A stretch of DNA of 64,000 nucleotides from NCBI GenBank assembly GCA_038501785.1, contig JBAMJR010000040.1, positions 7,995,001 through 8,059,000 of the forward strand, read 5' to 3'. Position 1 is the first letter of the stretch. Each line of letters opens with the position of its first letter. The notes beneath the pieces were generated by a model, which worked only from the letters and a program-made list of their open reading frames with translations, had not been told where the DNA came from and ran no database searches. Both the position numbers and the translations under genes were made by a program. Shown here in pieces: positions 1-12,563 of this stretch. The stretch comes from Myoxocephalus aenaeus. Its lineage: Eukaryota; Chordata; Actinopteri; Perciformes; Cottidae.

Positions 1-116
1 AGGGCGCCTCAGGTGAATGATACGTGGATTACGGCGTTAGTGATACGACGAATGACTGAGATGTTTAGTTTTTGTGCCTTCATGGAGGCATTGCGCTTTT
101 CGTGTTGTCCACCCCG

Positions 117-225
117 TGAACGCATTACCTCGGGAACACCTTGACGGAATTTCTTCAAATTTTGGCACAAGCATCCACCTGGACTTGAGGTCGAACTGAT
201 TCGAATTCGGTTTTCACCAAAGCCC
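117..225. repeat. Dispersed teleost repeat fragment
   Basis: The stretch reads like the widespread fish repeat whose core is a 'GGGAACACCTTGA' block followed by 'TTCTTCAAATTT' and 'GGCACAA'. I recognise it from general familiarity with fish intergenic DNA; the class is unknown to me. A related but different dispersed block occurs near 40135-40300. It lies in what should be an intron of the DENND2-like gene. Confidence 0.45.
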
Positions 226-1090
226 TTCTTTTTTTCCCACCATAGCTCAAAAATTCCCCTGCAAATTCTGAATTTCTCTGTAAATGTCTAATCGGATAAA
301 ATTCCGAAGACATGGATGCAAACTGCCACTTGGTTGCTTCGTGCAGGCGCACGTCCGCGCGGTGGTAATTCAAGTCGAGCAGGCTTGTTGAGCAGGAAAG
401 AGAGGGAAGCTGACAGAAAGCAGATAGTGGTAGAGCAACTTGTACGTCATGAGGATTTAGAGAGAACACAGTCATTGGATCACAGGACTCATGGCAGTGC
501 GGAGAGCGTGGCCAGGGGGGAACTTTAACGATAAGGTAGAATAACAAAACAGAGGTGTTAACATATTATACACATATGTAAAGGTGACGACGAGAAAAGG
601 ATGAAACCCACGTGTGCTGTGTGCGCCAGAAGGTCAAGGTCATTTTTTTTTTTAACAATATGTCTTTGTTGACCTGATTGTTTTCCATGATGCTACTTTT
701 AAATAGTTTGGAATGAATAGCCTGAATAGTAATTATAAAAAAAATTAACATTATCTTAGTTGGGGAATTTTACTTTCTGTCCATGCACTGGCATACAAAG
801 TGTGTCCTCTTTAAAGATAAGCTCTGTCTTCATACATTTGTTTCTTTGTGTGTAGAACTCTATCTATTAATGTGCCTTAGTTGGCTTGTGTCCACTACTC
901 AACTGTGTTCTTTCATGACATTACAAGAATGTACGGTTTACATAAAAAAAATTAAAAAAAAGAAGCAGAAAATCTATAATATAATTATGTACTTAGTGGC
1001 TTGTTATGTCATGATTCCCAGTAATCATGATTCTATAATGGCTGTGAAATGACGGGGCTGACGAGTACCTGTGTGTGTTCTACTACGCAG
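226..1090. other. Intron, nothing recognised
   Basis: AT-rich sequence upstream of the first DENND2-like exon seen in the window. No exon, RNA gene or defined element was recognised. Small open frames here have no coding character. Confidence 0.5.
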
Positions 1091-1173
1091 TATGTCAACA
1101 AGATCGAGACCATCTTTGATGACAAGCGCGGGAGGAAGAGGGTAAAGAACCAGGGAGTCTCAGTGCGAGGTAG

Positions 1174-1256
<83 letters not shown>

Positions 1257-4200
1257 CGTCACATATGCTCAAATGTCACTCCCATCATCACTTCAGGAAG
1301 ATTAAGTTGAGGCTCTTTGTGGAAATACCCAGCTTTTGATGGTACACACAAGGCCAGCTGCAGCAGGCAAAGCTGCTGATTATGAAACAAAGGCTGACTG
1401 TCTGCATCTGATTATGCCTTCTCAAGTCTTTTCCATTCCTCTGCTTTTCCCTAATTCCCCCCTCTCCCATTCTCTAATTCACATCCACAACAGAGGAGAC
1501 CAGTGGGACAGAGAGTGACCCCGAGGACAACACCAAAGGTAGAGTTAATATGTCTGTAATGTCTCTTTACGATAACTCCCAGGTTAAAGTTTAGAGGTGC
1601 ATCTTTTTGTATGAAGTCAGTATGTAACAACATCTAGAAGACAAAAATATTCCTAGCATCTCTGAAGAATGTATTCGCTCCGGGGGGAAGTTATTACCCC
1701 AATGACATTCGACCGTAATGCACCGGATTGTACATGATGGGGACATCCAGACTCGTTCATCGGTCAGAAATGCCGAGCTGGAATGAAAGATCATGTGTTT
1801 TTTCTGTTTTATTGTCTGCAGCCATGCTAGCAGCTCTGTGAGGCTATACTTGGAGCTGCTTTGAGCTAAATGCTGGTGTTTACTGGGCAATATTTACCAA
1901 TTTCACCATCTTAGTTTAGCATTATAACATTTGCTAATTAGTGTGTGTGTGTGTGTGTGTATATATGTATGTATGTATGTATATGTGTGTATAATATATA
2001 TATATATATATATACATACATACATACATACTATAAGTAATTATATTTCGTGTCATTAGTTTTTCAGGTCTTTGGCCATACACCAAAGTATTGGGGAGAA
2101 TGAAACTTTGACCTGATGATGGCTCTAGAGTCACCAAAGTGTTTGCATCTCCTCCTCTGGGGAAACTCTGTCTCTACCAGATTTTATGTGACTCCATCCA
2201 ACAACCATATGATAATCCATATGACAATATGTGTCTGGATTTGTCAGTGTGGACTCAAGAGGTGGGCGTTGCCATCCTTGAAGCCACTAATGGTAACTGT
2301 TAAGCCTTCTCAGGAAAAACAAATAAAACAAAAGACCAGCCAAGCAACATCCTCTTTGCAGGAGAGGCTCGTGGGAAATGTTGTTTTAACTTTAAGGAAC
2401 TAAAATAATACCATTGCTCTAAGACGCAGACTACCAGTTATCCACTGCCATTGTTGTGGCCTCAGTCATTGTTGTCTGTGTAATCAGCGGTAACGTCACA
2501 ATTATACTTTATGTTTATTGAAGTCTTAAAAAGCCTCATTTTGCTCCAGTATGCTGGATGGGGTATGTCCCAGGACCAGAATGTAGCTTGTAGTCTCATT
2601 GTGTGGTGTCCAGCAGGCTCCAGGAGATCAGTTTACATCCAGTCTACACTGAAACGTCGGCCAGGTTACCGCACCCTGGAGAGAGACCTGATCCAGCTGC
2701 AGCAGCAGCAGCTCTTCCAGATCTTTGTGGTGGTGTCGCTGAGAAAAAGCTCCCCGGGAAACACCTACTCGCCTGAAATCACGCAGCAGTTCCCCAAACT
2801 GGTTAGGATGATTTTTGTATATAACCCTTCTCCCAGGCAGAGGACATAACTGTAGTTCATTCATAGTGCTTTGATTGAATGATATTCTGTGGAATTAGGA
2901 AAATATCATGTCCAAGATATAATCTTGTTTGGCAGAATTAAAGGAGCGTGACTCCTCTAAAGCAATGAGGAATCGGTTCAAGGGGGATTTCTTTCAGTTT
3001 CACATAAGTCAAGAGCACTCATTAAAGCAATTGTTTGTTTTAGTTTTTTCCATATTCATTTTGAATTATATTTATAATATTGTCATTTTGAAGTTTGACA
3101 TTTTAGAGAAGGTTTGGTCTCAGGCAGCTATGGAACAATTGGTTATGTAAAAATACTACACCCAGCATAAGACACTTAATATATCACCTAATTAAAAATA
3201 AGTTATATTAAATTATCTTATAATGCAATTATAAGATAATTTAACCAATTCAAGGAAGCCATTTGGAGGAGCGCGGCTGTAAGTGGATTCCCTCTGTTTC
3301 AGTTTGAGAAGTCATCCCGGATCTCCAGAGAGGCAGAGGATCAGCTGAAAGTCATTCCCAACTTCTGCTTCCCCGACTCGCAGGACTGGAAGCCCTCTGC
3401 ACACATGCCGAGGTCAGCACATGCACCACAGTCATATATAGTTAATAGCATTCTATATGGATACAGAAGTAACTGCATCACAAGGACAATGGCACAATGG
3501 CAACACAATACTGTATTTGTTTCTTTCATGTCTGTATTTGCTTTTGTTGTCAATACACACACCTTTCATGTGCTCTAATGCATGTTGTCCAACTTTTCCT
3601 TCCTGCACAGTGTTTAGCTTTAGGTCTTGCACTGTAATTATCAGTTGCATTATGTTTAAATACCATTTCCTCTCTCCTTATTTATATCCTCTCCTGTAAC
3701 CCATACATTGCTGCTACAAAAACTCAAATCCCCAACAGGGATCATTAAAATTTCACCAGATTTAATTAATACTCTGAGTGCCTTGGGACATTTGGCATTC
3801 TACTTCTTCTTTTTTGGGGTTTGGTTCATTGTTGTAATGTGGATTATGATCTCAATTTACACACCTTCGCTGTCTTTAAACATTTACCTGCTGTAGTGAC
3901 GCGTCTAGTTTCTGAATGCTCTGCCTTTTTTGTCTTCTTTTTTTCTCTTTTTCCAGCTTTTATACGATGAATTACATTGTTTTTTTTGTTTTTTTTACAA
4001 TGATGGTTTAGTTTTTTTCTCCTGTGTCTTAATGTCGTTCTCTTTACAGCGAGACCTTCTCCTTCGTCCTGACCGGAGAGGACGGCAGCCGCTGGTTCTG
4101 TTACTGCTGTAAGATCTTGGTGAGTGTGTGTGTGCGTGTGTGTGTGTGAGTGTGACGCGACATGGAAGCCCGCCACATGCTTACTCAACATCTCTGAGGA

Positions 4201-4382
4201 GATGTGAATCAGTACATGGGAATAACAGACCGTAAACCACTTCTAAATCAATGACAGAGAGCAGGAAGAATTTCACCCTTTCCCCCCTTTTCTTTTGCTT
4301 CACAAAGAGAGCTGCTTATAGATCTTGTTAAGACACTTTTCAAAACACATGTTTTTAGCTTGAACTGATGTGGTTTATATAT

Positions 4383-4432
<50 letters not shown>

Positions 4433-6459
4433 TCTCTGTGGTTGTCTTGTTGATTGTTGATTGTTGATTGTTGTTTGTCTCGTCTTACGTCCCATGTCCA
4501 TGTCCAATGTATGCACCTTCCGCCTCAAAAAATTCCTCGTTTGTGTGAAAACATTCCTGGCTAATAAACGGTTTCTGATTCTCTTTCTAACTATGTTGTT
4601 GTTTTTTTTCCATCTTTAGTGTAGACGGTTAGGCCAAGCTTTACAGGAAGAGTTTTATGTTTAGTTTTGTTGGTAGATAAGCTAACCGCTACTATCATAA
4701 AAGTTTGAACTTCAAACTCTTGATTTTAGTTTTTGTTCCCATCCACCGAGCTATAAATACTTTGAAACACCATAAAACGGAAAGTAGGCTCTTGATGAGA
4801 ACATGATTGTACTGTTTAGTTAAATAATGATTCATAATGAGTTTTCAGTTGTTCTTTCGGTTGTTACCTTCTTAATGTCTAATGAAACTGTGTGTGTGTC
4901 CTTAAGCCCGTTGGAAAAGGGAAGAGGCTTCCTGAGGTGTACTGTATTGTCAGCAAACTGGGCTGTTTCAACCTCTTTGCAAAGGTGAGGCCACTACACA
5001 ATGCATCTGCACCCTTGTTTCTGCTCATAGAAGCCTTTTGTAGGGACATGAAAGGAGCTGGATTTAAACTGGAATGAGGATACTCCAGAACATAATCCAG
5101 AGCAATCCCTGGGTGTGTTTTAAAAAAACTAAACTGTAATGCATGTAGCCGTGTCACACCCGTCTTCCAGTTGGCCCGAGTGAACTTTACAAACGGTAGG
5201 TGTGGATGTGGTCGGAAGGGGAGGGAAATTCAGTTGCTTCATTTACAGAGCAGTGCCTTTGCTGTGACTGTAATCAACACTCGTTCTTGCAAGTACACAC
5301 AGTGATTTGTCCGTCTCCCCCTCCGTCTGTCCAGATCTTGGAGGAGGTTGAGAGGCGCAGGGAGATTTCCCCAGCACTGGTTTACCCTTTTATGCGGAGC
5401 GTGATGGAGGCCCCCTTTCCAGCCCCCGGACGCACAGTCACCATCAAGAGCTTCCTCCCCGGCTCTGGGAGTGAGGTAACCCTGAAACCAAATGGGGAAA
5501 CACTAATTAGTAGTTCTGTTCCTCCTAACCACTCCTTCCTGCAGACTCAGAGTGACTCAGACTGGGTTTATCTGCGTAAACAATAAGGATAGCTATTTCA
5601 GCTTTGAAGGGTTCATGTCGGGACAAATAAAAGTATTATAACCGTCAACAATAATGTATTTAGACATTACGGTTTGCGGACTCAAAATAAGTAGGTAATG
5701 ATGCTTCCCAAAACTCTCCTACTCGACTTCTGCAGTTTAAAAAACTGCATCTTTCACCTGGATGTATCCAAAGAGTCTGGTTTTGCTTGACACACCCACA
5801 TACATTGCAAAAGGTTGACTTACAACATTTTCATTTAAAGTTGTTCAAGCTGACAATAACTGTTTAACAACTCATGTCAGAGCATTAGGTTGACTTTAAA
5901 ATGTCAGTTCAGACAACTTAAAGATCAGAGTTATGTAAGCAGGACACATTAAAAACCTTGAGGCGAGGCGTTTCTGTTACTAGGAACATATTAACCATTT
6001 TGAGTAAGTTGAACCACAAAGAGAGAGAGAGAGATGCTATTAAGTTTTGGTAGTCTTTGCATGCAGGTTGTAAAACTTCAAATGTAATACTCAAAATGCT
6101 CAACATGCACATACGCTATTCTTAGTCTTGTCATTTTATTATATTTGTTCAAGCTGTGGCTATATCCTGCCACAGTGCAGGTACTGTGTGGAACAGCTAG
6201 TCTGTAGTTCCACTAAGCCTGGCTCCGTGTGCTCTTGTTGCGCCGCCAGGTGCTGACTCTGTGTCGACCAGTGGACTCCAGGCTGGAGCACGTGGACTTT
6301 GACAGTCTGCTGCAGTGTCTCAGTGTCGGGAATCTCCTGCAGGTGTTCGCTTCCCTTCTGCTCGAGAGGCGGGTCATCTTCATCGCTGACAAACTCAGGT
6401 ACCGCCGTGGTAACACAAAACCATATATATATATATGTATATGTATGTGTATATATGTA

Positions 6460-6523
<64 letters not shown>

Positions 6524-6897
6524 TGTATGTGTGTGTATGTATGATGACATACAGAAGCGATTCAAAAAGAATGTGATCGGCAATTAAAAAAATGTGACTG
6601 GTGTATGTTGATGCTTGATTACGTCACACAGGCCCAGCTGTGTTATTTATATGGTGTACCTTGGCCTCAATCCTAATCTATATGGCAAAGTCCCAACGGC
6701 AAGTCAAGTCAGGTTTTATTTGTTCAGCCCCATATCCCTGACGTTGTCTCAGTGGGCTCTGCAGGGCCACAATAACAGGTGCTGACCCGTCCCAAGCTGT
6801 TCTTATTTAGCAGGACATCTCTCAGTTGAATATATTATTTGATTATTTATATATATATATATATAGATATATATATATATATATATATATCTATCTA

Positions 6898-6933
<36 letters not shown>

Positions 6934-8658
6934 TATATATAGATATATACACGAGCCAATATCAACCTGCTAATATCATCAATGTTGACCACTGTGCTCA
7001 GATTAAGAATTAAAAGGTTGCGATGGAGTCAGTAGCATGTTAGTATAATAACAGCAGTTTGTAAAGGCATAAAGAGTGTTTCCATAAATAGTAGATGCTG
7101 TCACTAAGAGCTTTCACATTGATCAGATGGGTTCCGGGAGAACTGTTTGCTGAAAGCGCTTACATTCACTTTATAAATGTGCTGGAAAAGAATCATATTC
7201 GTTTCCCCTCACAATATTTTCAGGAAGCTCTGATTCATATCTTGGTGTCATGTGATCCGTGTGAAAACCAAAAGGTGTTTTTAATCTTGTTCCCTCCCCC
7301 CTGTTCACCGCAGTGTGTTGTCTCGGTGTAGCCATGCGGTGCTGGCGCTGCTGTACCCCTTCACCTGGCAGCACACCTTCGTGCCCGTGCTACCGGCTAG
7401 CATGCTGGACATCAGCTGCTCCCCCACGCCGTTCCTCATTGGGGTGCTGGCCCCTTGCCTGCCGCAGCTGCTGGAGCTGCCCATCGAGGAGGTCGGTCCA
7501 GTCACAATTCTGTTTAAAATGTTTTAAAATCACCGTCCGTGTTTTTAAAAAGACAGGTCTGTCTATATAGAGGTTTTAATGCCGTCTATTTACTGCATGT
7601 TGTGAATGAATCCCAAACAGAACCAGAGAGTAGTGTCTGAGACACGCCCTCGAGGGACCGTTGCTCAGGCTCACCGCTCCTTTTTTTTCTTCTTCTTCTT
7701 CTCCTTGTTGCGAAATAGTGAACTCTTGCAGTCAGTAACTGTCATTCTTTCCTCTCGTTGTCTTCCCAGGTGCTCATAGTGGATCTGTGTGCGGACAAGT
7801 TTGTGGTTCAGGTGTGTACACATAGCGGTGTATAATAGGAATGATAGGTGTGGTGGCTCTGCCTACACTTGTCCCTTGTTTGCATGCAGAATGTTATGAG
7901 CCCACAAGCTCTGCAGAGGTGAAGCTATATGGTGTGTAAGCTCCACCCAAACAGGAAGGCTGTTTAGCTGATTCAGAACAGCAATGGTCTATTCAATGAT
8001 GAATGTGCTTGTTTTGTTCAGTTTTGCTTGTATTTATGTGTGTCTGAATTTGCCTGGGTTCCTATTTGACATTACATTTAGCTTGACCTTTTTTTTTTAC
8101 TACACGTTAACGGGACATGCAGTGATCGACTTGCCACCCACTCCGACATTAGCCGTCTCAAATACGGAGCTGTAATTTCAATATTGCTGGTAGCCTCCCT
8201 CCTCAGCGCGGGACATGAAATGTGTCATTGTAACGACGAAAAACAGCGCCATCTGTAGGTAGGACATGTAGGCGGTGACACGTGTGCTGTTCGTTTGGCT
8301 CTGTTGCACGTTGGATTTGAAATGGGTTAATGTCAAAATACTTCCAGATTGACAGAAGTGCTTCACGGCATTGGGTATTTTATACATAATACCTAGATAC
8401 AGCTGTTGGTTCACGTTACGTGTGCGAGAGACAGTTGGGATGCATGTTTTGAAACCGGCATCATGTGACTGCTGTTGACCTTTCCTGTGATGTGTGACAG
8501 CTGGGCGATGAAGACTGCATCCTGCCCAGTAAACTGCAGGCAGCACTGCAGCAGATCCTGGAGGAGAGGGAGGATATCCTGAGACAGGAGGATGGAGACA
8601 GATGTGGAGGTCGGTACAAACAGATGTGCTGCTGAGTCTTAAGTTTAGTCAAGTCTTC

Positions 8659-8708
<50 letters not shown>

Positions 8709-10035
8709 ATAGATAATCCGATTTTAAAACTACGGTACAATTAATCTGTTTTGGAGTCTGTTATTAACCGTTTAGTCTTCACCCAAAACGTGGCCCGGGC
8801 AGGTCAGCAGGCTGACCTGAGCTCTCTGGTGTCGGAGGGTTTTGTGCGGTTCTTCGTGGAGCTGGTGGGCCACTATCCCCTCCACATGGTCGAGTCCGCC
8901 AACGGAACCAGGGAGGTCCAGCGCGACGGCTTCCGCAAATCTCACCCCTCCCGCGGAGTCCGCCAGTTCCTGCAGCTCTTCATGGATACTCAGATGTTCG
9001 CCGGCTTCATCCAGGACAAAGAGCTGCGCAAGGGGGCAGGACGAGGTAATTGTGTTGACGCAGCAGTGCCAATAGTCATGATTCTTTAAGACAAAAAGGG
9101 ATTAAGGAAACTTTTTTCTTACATGCTATAACTATATTGTCCAATGAGGACTATTTTCTCTGTTTCCATTAGGGTGCACTGATATGAGTTCTTCAAAGAC
9201 AAAACATGGAGATGAAATATCTTTTTTTACTCAGTCACTGCTTTTCATCATGGTATAATCAATAGGAAGAAAATATGGTATTGCCCTCTCAGACATAACT
9301 AAGATGAAGCTATTTAAATGAATCTTTGAAATCTGACATTATATGTCATTGCTGCCTAAGATGTCCCTACTTTTAATGTTCCCGCAGTGCTGTGCAAACA
9401 AAGTTTATGAACATACAAGAATAGACAAAAGTAAAAACAAACAATCATCTTGACTTCACTTCATAATAATCTGTTACGTTCATAAATGGTAGTGTTTAAT
9501 TATTTCATACTAAACCGGACACATGTTTAAATGAAACACTGCACTGATCTAAAAGCAGGTCAACAAGGATGAGAAGAAAAACGCTCTCAATGAACCATGT
9601 TTTTATTTGTCATGACCCGGCTCTTAAGCCATTACAAAAATGGGAGACACACAGGTTTTTAAACGGGAAAGGTACATTTATTAGTAACCAAAAAACAAGT
9701 TAAAGCATGAGGTGTGCTAAACAGAACATGGTGCTGGAGGAACGGAGATCCTGGGAGTAGTTTGAGTTGATGTTAATGTACACATGCTGCCCTGGTGGCT
9801 CAACCTCTCCAACTGTCTCTCAGGTCTGTTTGAGGTCAGAGTGGCCGAGTATCTGGATTCTTACCCTGAGCCGGAGCCAAGTGGTGTAAACAAATTTCTC
9901 AAAGGACTGGGTAAGCGTTTCTCCATCATCAAACGATAACTTGTGCAATATTCTTTTACAACAGCTAATTGGTTATTTTTCTTTCTTTCTGTTTTTTTTT
10001 TAGGAAACAAGATGAAGCTCTTACAGATGAAATGA
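1091..10035 (+). CDS. dennd2c: DENN domain-containing protein 2 (DENND2C-like), C-terminal 515 residues
   Basis: Family role (known): DENND2 proteins are Rab guanine-nucleotide exchange factors acting in endosomal and recycling traffic. Seen here: 14 exons with GT-AG borders, 1091-1169, 1494-1538, 2617-2801, 3303-3412, 4050-4119, 4907-4984, 5335-5475, 6250-6398, 7314-7491, 7770-7811, 8501-8609, 8803-9045, 9824-9910 and 10004-10035. Phases join without a break to a TGA, 1548 bases in all. The product carries the tripartite DENN module: uDENN (IFVVVSL, CFPDSQDW, TFSFVLTGEDGSRW), cDENN (KGKRLPEVYCIVSKLGCF, SPALVYPFMRSVMEAPFP, SRLEHVDF, LLERRVIFIADKLS, YPFTWQHTFVPVLPASM, CSPTPFLIGVL) and dDENN (EDCILPSKLQAAL, FVRFFVELVGHY, QMFAGFIQDKELRK, NKFLKGLGNKMKLL). 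LIVDLCADKF and FRKSHPSRGVRQF fit DENND2C better than 2A, 2B or 2D from memory. The N-terminal half lies before the window. Paralogue choice is the weakest point. Confidence 0.88.
1174..1253. repeat. (CA)n microsatellite just inside an intron
   Basis: About 40 uninterrupted CA units begin about 5 bases after the 5' splice site at 1169/1170 of the first visible DENND2-like exon. CA repeats close to a splice donor are known binding sites for hnRNP L, which can change exon use; this is an inference for this locus. Confidence 0.95.
1539..2616 (+). other. Intron with TG/TATG microsatellite
   Basis: Intron between DENND2-like exons. A compound (GT)n, (TATG)n and (TA)n tract runs at about 1941-2030. 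Nothing else was recognised. Confidence 0.7.
3208..3244. repeat. Perfect short inverted repeat (hairpin)
   Basis: A 17-base arm at 3208-3224 is repeated exactly in reverse complement at 3228-3244 with a three-base loop. It is AT-rich and intronic; no function is implied by sequence alone. Confidence 0.85.
4388..4431. repeat. (GT)n microsatellite
   Basis: Intronic GT array. The upstream exon 4050-4119 also has a donor that runs into a second short TG array (4120-4150). Confidence 0.9.
6421..6545. repeat. Compound TA/TATG/TG microsatellite
   Basis: Alternating purine-pyrimidine simple sequence in the intron after exon 6250-6398. It explains several spurious low-complexity open frames. Confidence 0.9.
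6695..6950. repeat. LINE-tail-like fragment followed by (AT)n
   Basis: Positions 6700-6790 resemble the fish 'AAGTCAAG...TTTATTTGT' repeat tail, read in the reverse direction. An (AT)n tract with ATCT and AGAT interruptions occupies about 6849-6945. Both are intronic. Confidence 0.5.
8663..8704. repeat. (TA)n microsatellite
   Basis: About 21 TA units between exons 8501-8609 and 8803-9045 of the DENND2-like gene. Confidence 0.95.
9046..9823 (+). other. Intron, nothing recognised
   Basis: Unique-looking AT-rich sequence between the two last large exons of the DENND2-like gene. I see no further exon or element. Confidence 0.6.
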
Positions 10036-10880
10036 AAACAGACCGTGTGGCTTTTAAGTGAAAGAGCAGAAGCACTTGCTGGTGCTGGACTTGCTGAGGA
10101 ATCGAATGTGGGCGAGAGGCTCGTCCCCAGACGTGAATGGGACAGTGCAGCGTTTTGGTGCGAGAGGACCAGGTTCATTTTAGAGCCACGTATGCACGTC
10201 TGAGAGCAGCGCACTTTTTAAACGGACGAAAACTGGAAAGGCCACGTCTCTTTTATAATGGTTTCATGAAACCTTGAAGACGAGGCCATGTCTCTTTGGA
10301 GAAACTACAAAAAACAACTAAACTTTCCAACTCAGTTATCAGCCTGAACATGCAGCGTTTTAACTATTTACTTTATTTTTCTTTGTGTGGACGGCCTGAA
10401 TCTATGGGAGAAAACAGTACATTCAACAAGTAAATGTTCAATTTCAATCTTGTAAGTACTTTACAACTAAAACTGATCCGTGCGGTTCCAACCTGTTTTT
10501 ATACATTTGAACGTACTTCCATGACCTACGTTGCATTCCCTTCCGCACAAACTGTACACAGACCTTTTTGTTTACTGTGTTTTTGTTTGTTTGCATTTCA
10601 GATCAAGTAGGTTTGTTAACTCTGATCAGAACATTTGAAAGTGTTAAGACTGCAGGTCAAACCTCATCAATCAAAATGAGTATTAACATTTACACACAGA
10701 AATTAGGTCTGTTTTTTTTTCTTCTCGTCCTCGACTTTCTCCTTTTTAACTGGAGTTGTAAATATGTTTTTTATTTTATTTTGCACAATGTTGAGAACCA
10801 GTGTACAGTATTTGGAATATTTTTGTATAAAAGCATGATGTGTCCTAAATGGAATAAATGGGTTCCCAAGGACGGCATTT
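10036..10880 (+). other. dennd2c: 3' UTR and polyadenylation signal of the DENND2-like gene
   Basis: Non-coding sequence follows the TGA at 10033-10035. A canonical AATAAA sits at 10853-10858, so cleavage is expected around 10870-10880. Its end is inferred from this signal only. Confidence 0.7.
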
Positions 10881-11250
10881 AATGAATGACTATGCTGCTT
10901 TACATTAAAATGCTTTGAAAACTGGGTTGTACTCTAAACACACTTGTGTAGGAGGCCATACATACGGTGGCCCTGAGAGCTCAACCACTGAACATTAGGA
11001 ACCTGCAAATAGTCGACGTGCAACTAAAGTGAATCATATCGTCACCAATTTGACAACGCATGCAGGGCATTTAGAAAAACAACAAAAAACCTGCAACTAC
11101 AGGAAACTACCAAATACGTAAACGCACTGCAAGTCACAAAGTCAACGAGGAAATGTTTCCAGGTAACGAGAACGCGCGCGCTTACGCAGCCTCACGACGG
11201 GCAGTGTTGCCGACTTGGAGACTGAAGTGAAAGCGTATTGTTATGCAGTT
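10881..11250. other. Intergenic, nothing recognised
   Basis: Sequence downstream of the DENND2-like polyadenylation signal. No gene or defined repeat was recognised. Confidence 0.5.
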
Positions 11251-11277
11251 TCTGTTCTCAGAGCAGCGGGTGCTGCC

Positions 11278-11907
11278 GCGGATCTGACCTGCGGATCTGA
11301 CCTGCGGTCTGATCCACTATGGCAGAGCACTTTAAGTCAGGATCACTTCTGGATCTTTACTCTTCTCTCAAAGAAGAGAACTTTCCTCACATGAGGAGGC
11401 CTGCTCAGAAGATGTTGGTTCTCTTTGGATCTACCGACATGAGAACAAACATTCTAGTGATGAAGTTCAACAGATCAGATCCTCTCTCACTGATACCTGT
11501 CAGCTGTCCTTCACATCTCCACCTCATCCAACCAGACTGCATGCTCTTGTTCAAGCCAACACAGACTGGACTTTTCTCACAGAGTAAGAACAACTGAACT
11601 GGAAAACATCAAAAGCACTTATTGCTTTTGTTTAAAGTTAATAAATTGATGGTCTTTAACGTACATATTTAAGGTAAGGTTTAAAAAAATCTTAAATGTC
11701 ATTACATTTTTTTACTTATTTTCATAGCCTTATTGCAACATGTATTCTTACCAGTAGCAGCTCAAAACCATATAATTTACAGTTTTTTAATAAAGTAATA
11801 ACATTAATATTGAGTTAATTGAATTAAGTTCAGACTATTGGTTCGGCCCTCCACAACGGTCCAAATTTCTCATGTGGCCCCTTGGGAAAATGAATTGCCC
11901 ACCCCTG
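11278..11907 (+). mobile_element. hAT transposon relic (HATC dimerisation end)
   Basis: An open frame at 11319-11597 encodes a degraded C-terminal end of a hAT transposase: MAEHF, LKEENFP, KMLVLFGST and MKFN are landmarks of the dimerisation region of the Charlie8/GTF2IRD2/SCAND3-like group (known family features). The expected C-terminal motif continues only in broken form, with small deletions after FGST. The element ends with TTGCCCACCCCTG at 11895-11907, the usual right end of this group. I could not find the matching left end, so it is truncated. A short direct repeat of GGATCTGACCTGC lies just upstream at 11278-11305. Confidence 0.72.
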
Positions 11908-12037
11908 GTTTAAATGCTCCTTGAAATGCGGCAACTTTCTTAATGTGCTCGTGCACCTGTGAGCACATTGTGTGCATCACTTGTGTTGCTGTTACTTTAT
12001 TTTCCTTAACGTCAAGATGTAAAACCTCCAGCCTAAT

Positions 12038-12560
12038 GCTGCGGTCACACACAAAGGGTTGTGACTTTTCGCAACGCTTTTTCGCCTGACTTTACTCGCT
12101 CCACTTTATGTGGTTAATTTGCTTTTTCACGTTTTCGCTGCGGAAAGGAGCTTATCTCTGTGGCTTTACTCCGTAAAAACAGTTACCATTTCCGCCATTC
12201 ACCATTGACATAACCACTAGTTCTGCTTTATACTTGTTATATTATATATATATTTATTATTATTATTATATTATCCGTAGTCGCATACAGCTCCGACTCC
12301 TCCAGGAATAGTGTCTGAATGAAGCCGCTTCCAGCGCTCCTTCAGCGGACCCGCAGCAGTTTGATTCAGCAACGGCAGGACGGCGGTGACGACGGGCGGA
12401 GCTTCTCAGCGCTGATTGGCTTTCACAACTCGGCATCGGGCGAAAAAGCGCAAAAGCAAATTTTAGCAACGCTTTTTCGCCTCATTCGCATCTGTGCATT
12501 GACTTTACATGTAATCTACTCTCGCGAATATTTCGCAACTCTCTTGGTGTGAACGCAGCA
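12038..12560. mobile_element. PIF/Harbinger-like MITE with TAA target duplication
   Basis: The ends are inverted: TGCTGCGGTCACAC at 12038 and the complement of TGCTGCGTTCACACC ending at 12560. Both are flanked by TAA (12035-12037 and 12561-12563), the three-base target expected for PIF/Harbinger elements. No transposase is present in the 523 bases, so it is non-autonomous. CpG-rich TTCGC motifs fill the sub-terminal parts. A second copy of one end lies at 57232. Confidence 0.8.
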
Positions 12561-12563
12561 TAA

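Noticed and set aside
155..547. 130-residue minus-strand open frame
   Set aside because: It overlaps a dispersed repeat, has no recognisable domain and no splice context.
1033..1339. Open frames of poly(His-Thr) or poly(Cys-Val) across the CA array
   Set aside because: They are translations of a microsatellite on either strand; the real coding part is only the exon 1091-1169.
10900..11910. Search for the left end of the hAT relic ending at 11907
   Set aside because: No CAGGGGTGGGCAA-type end or matching 8-bp duplication was found upstream, so full element bounds are not claimed.
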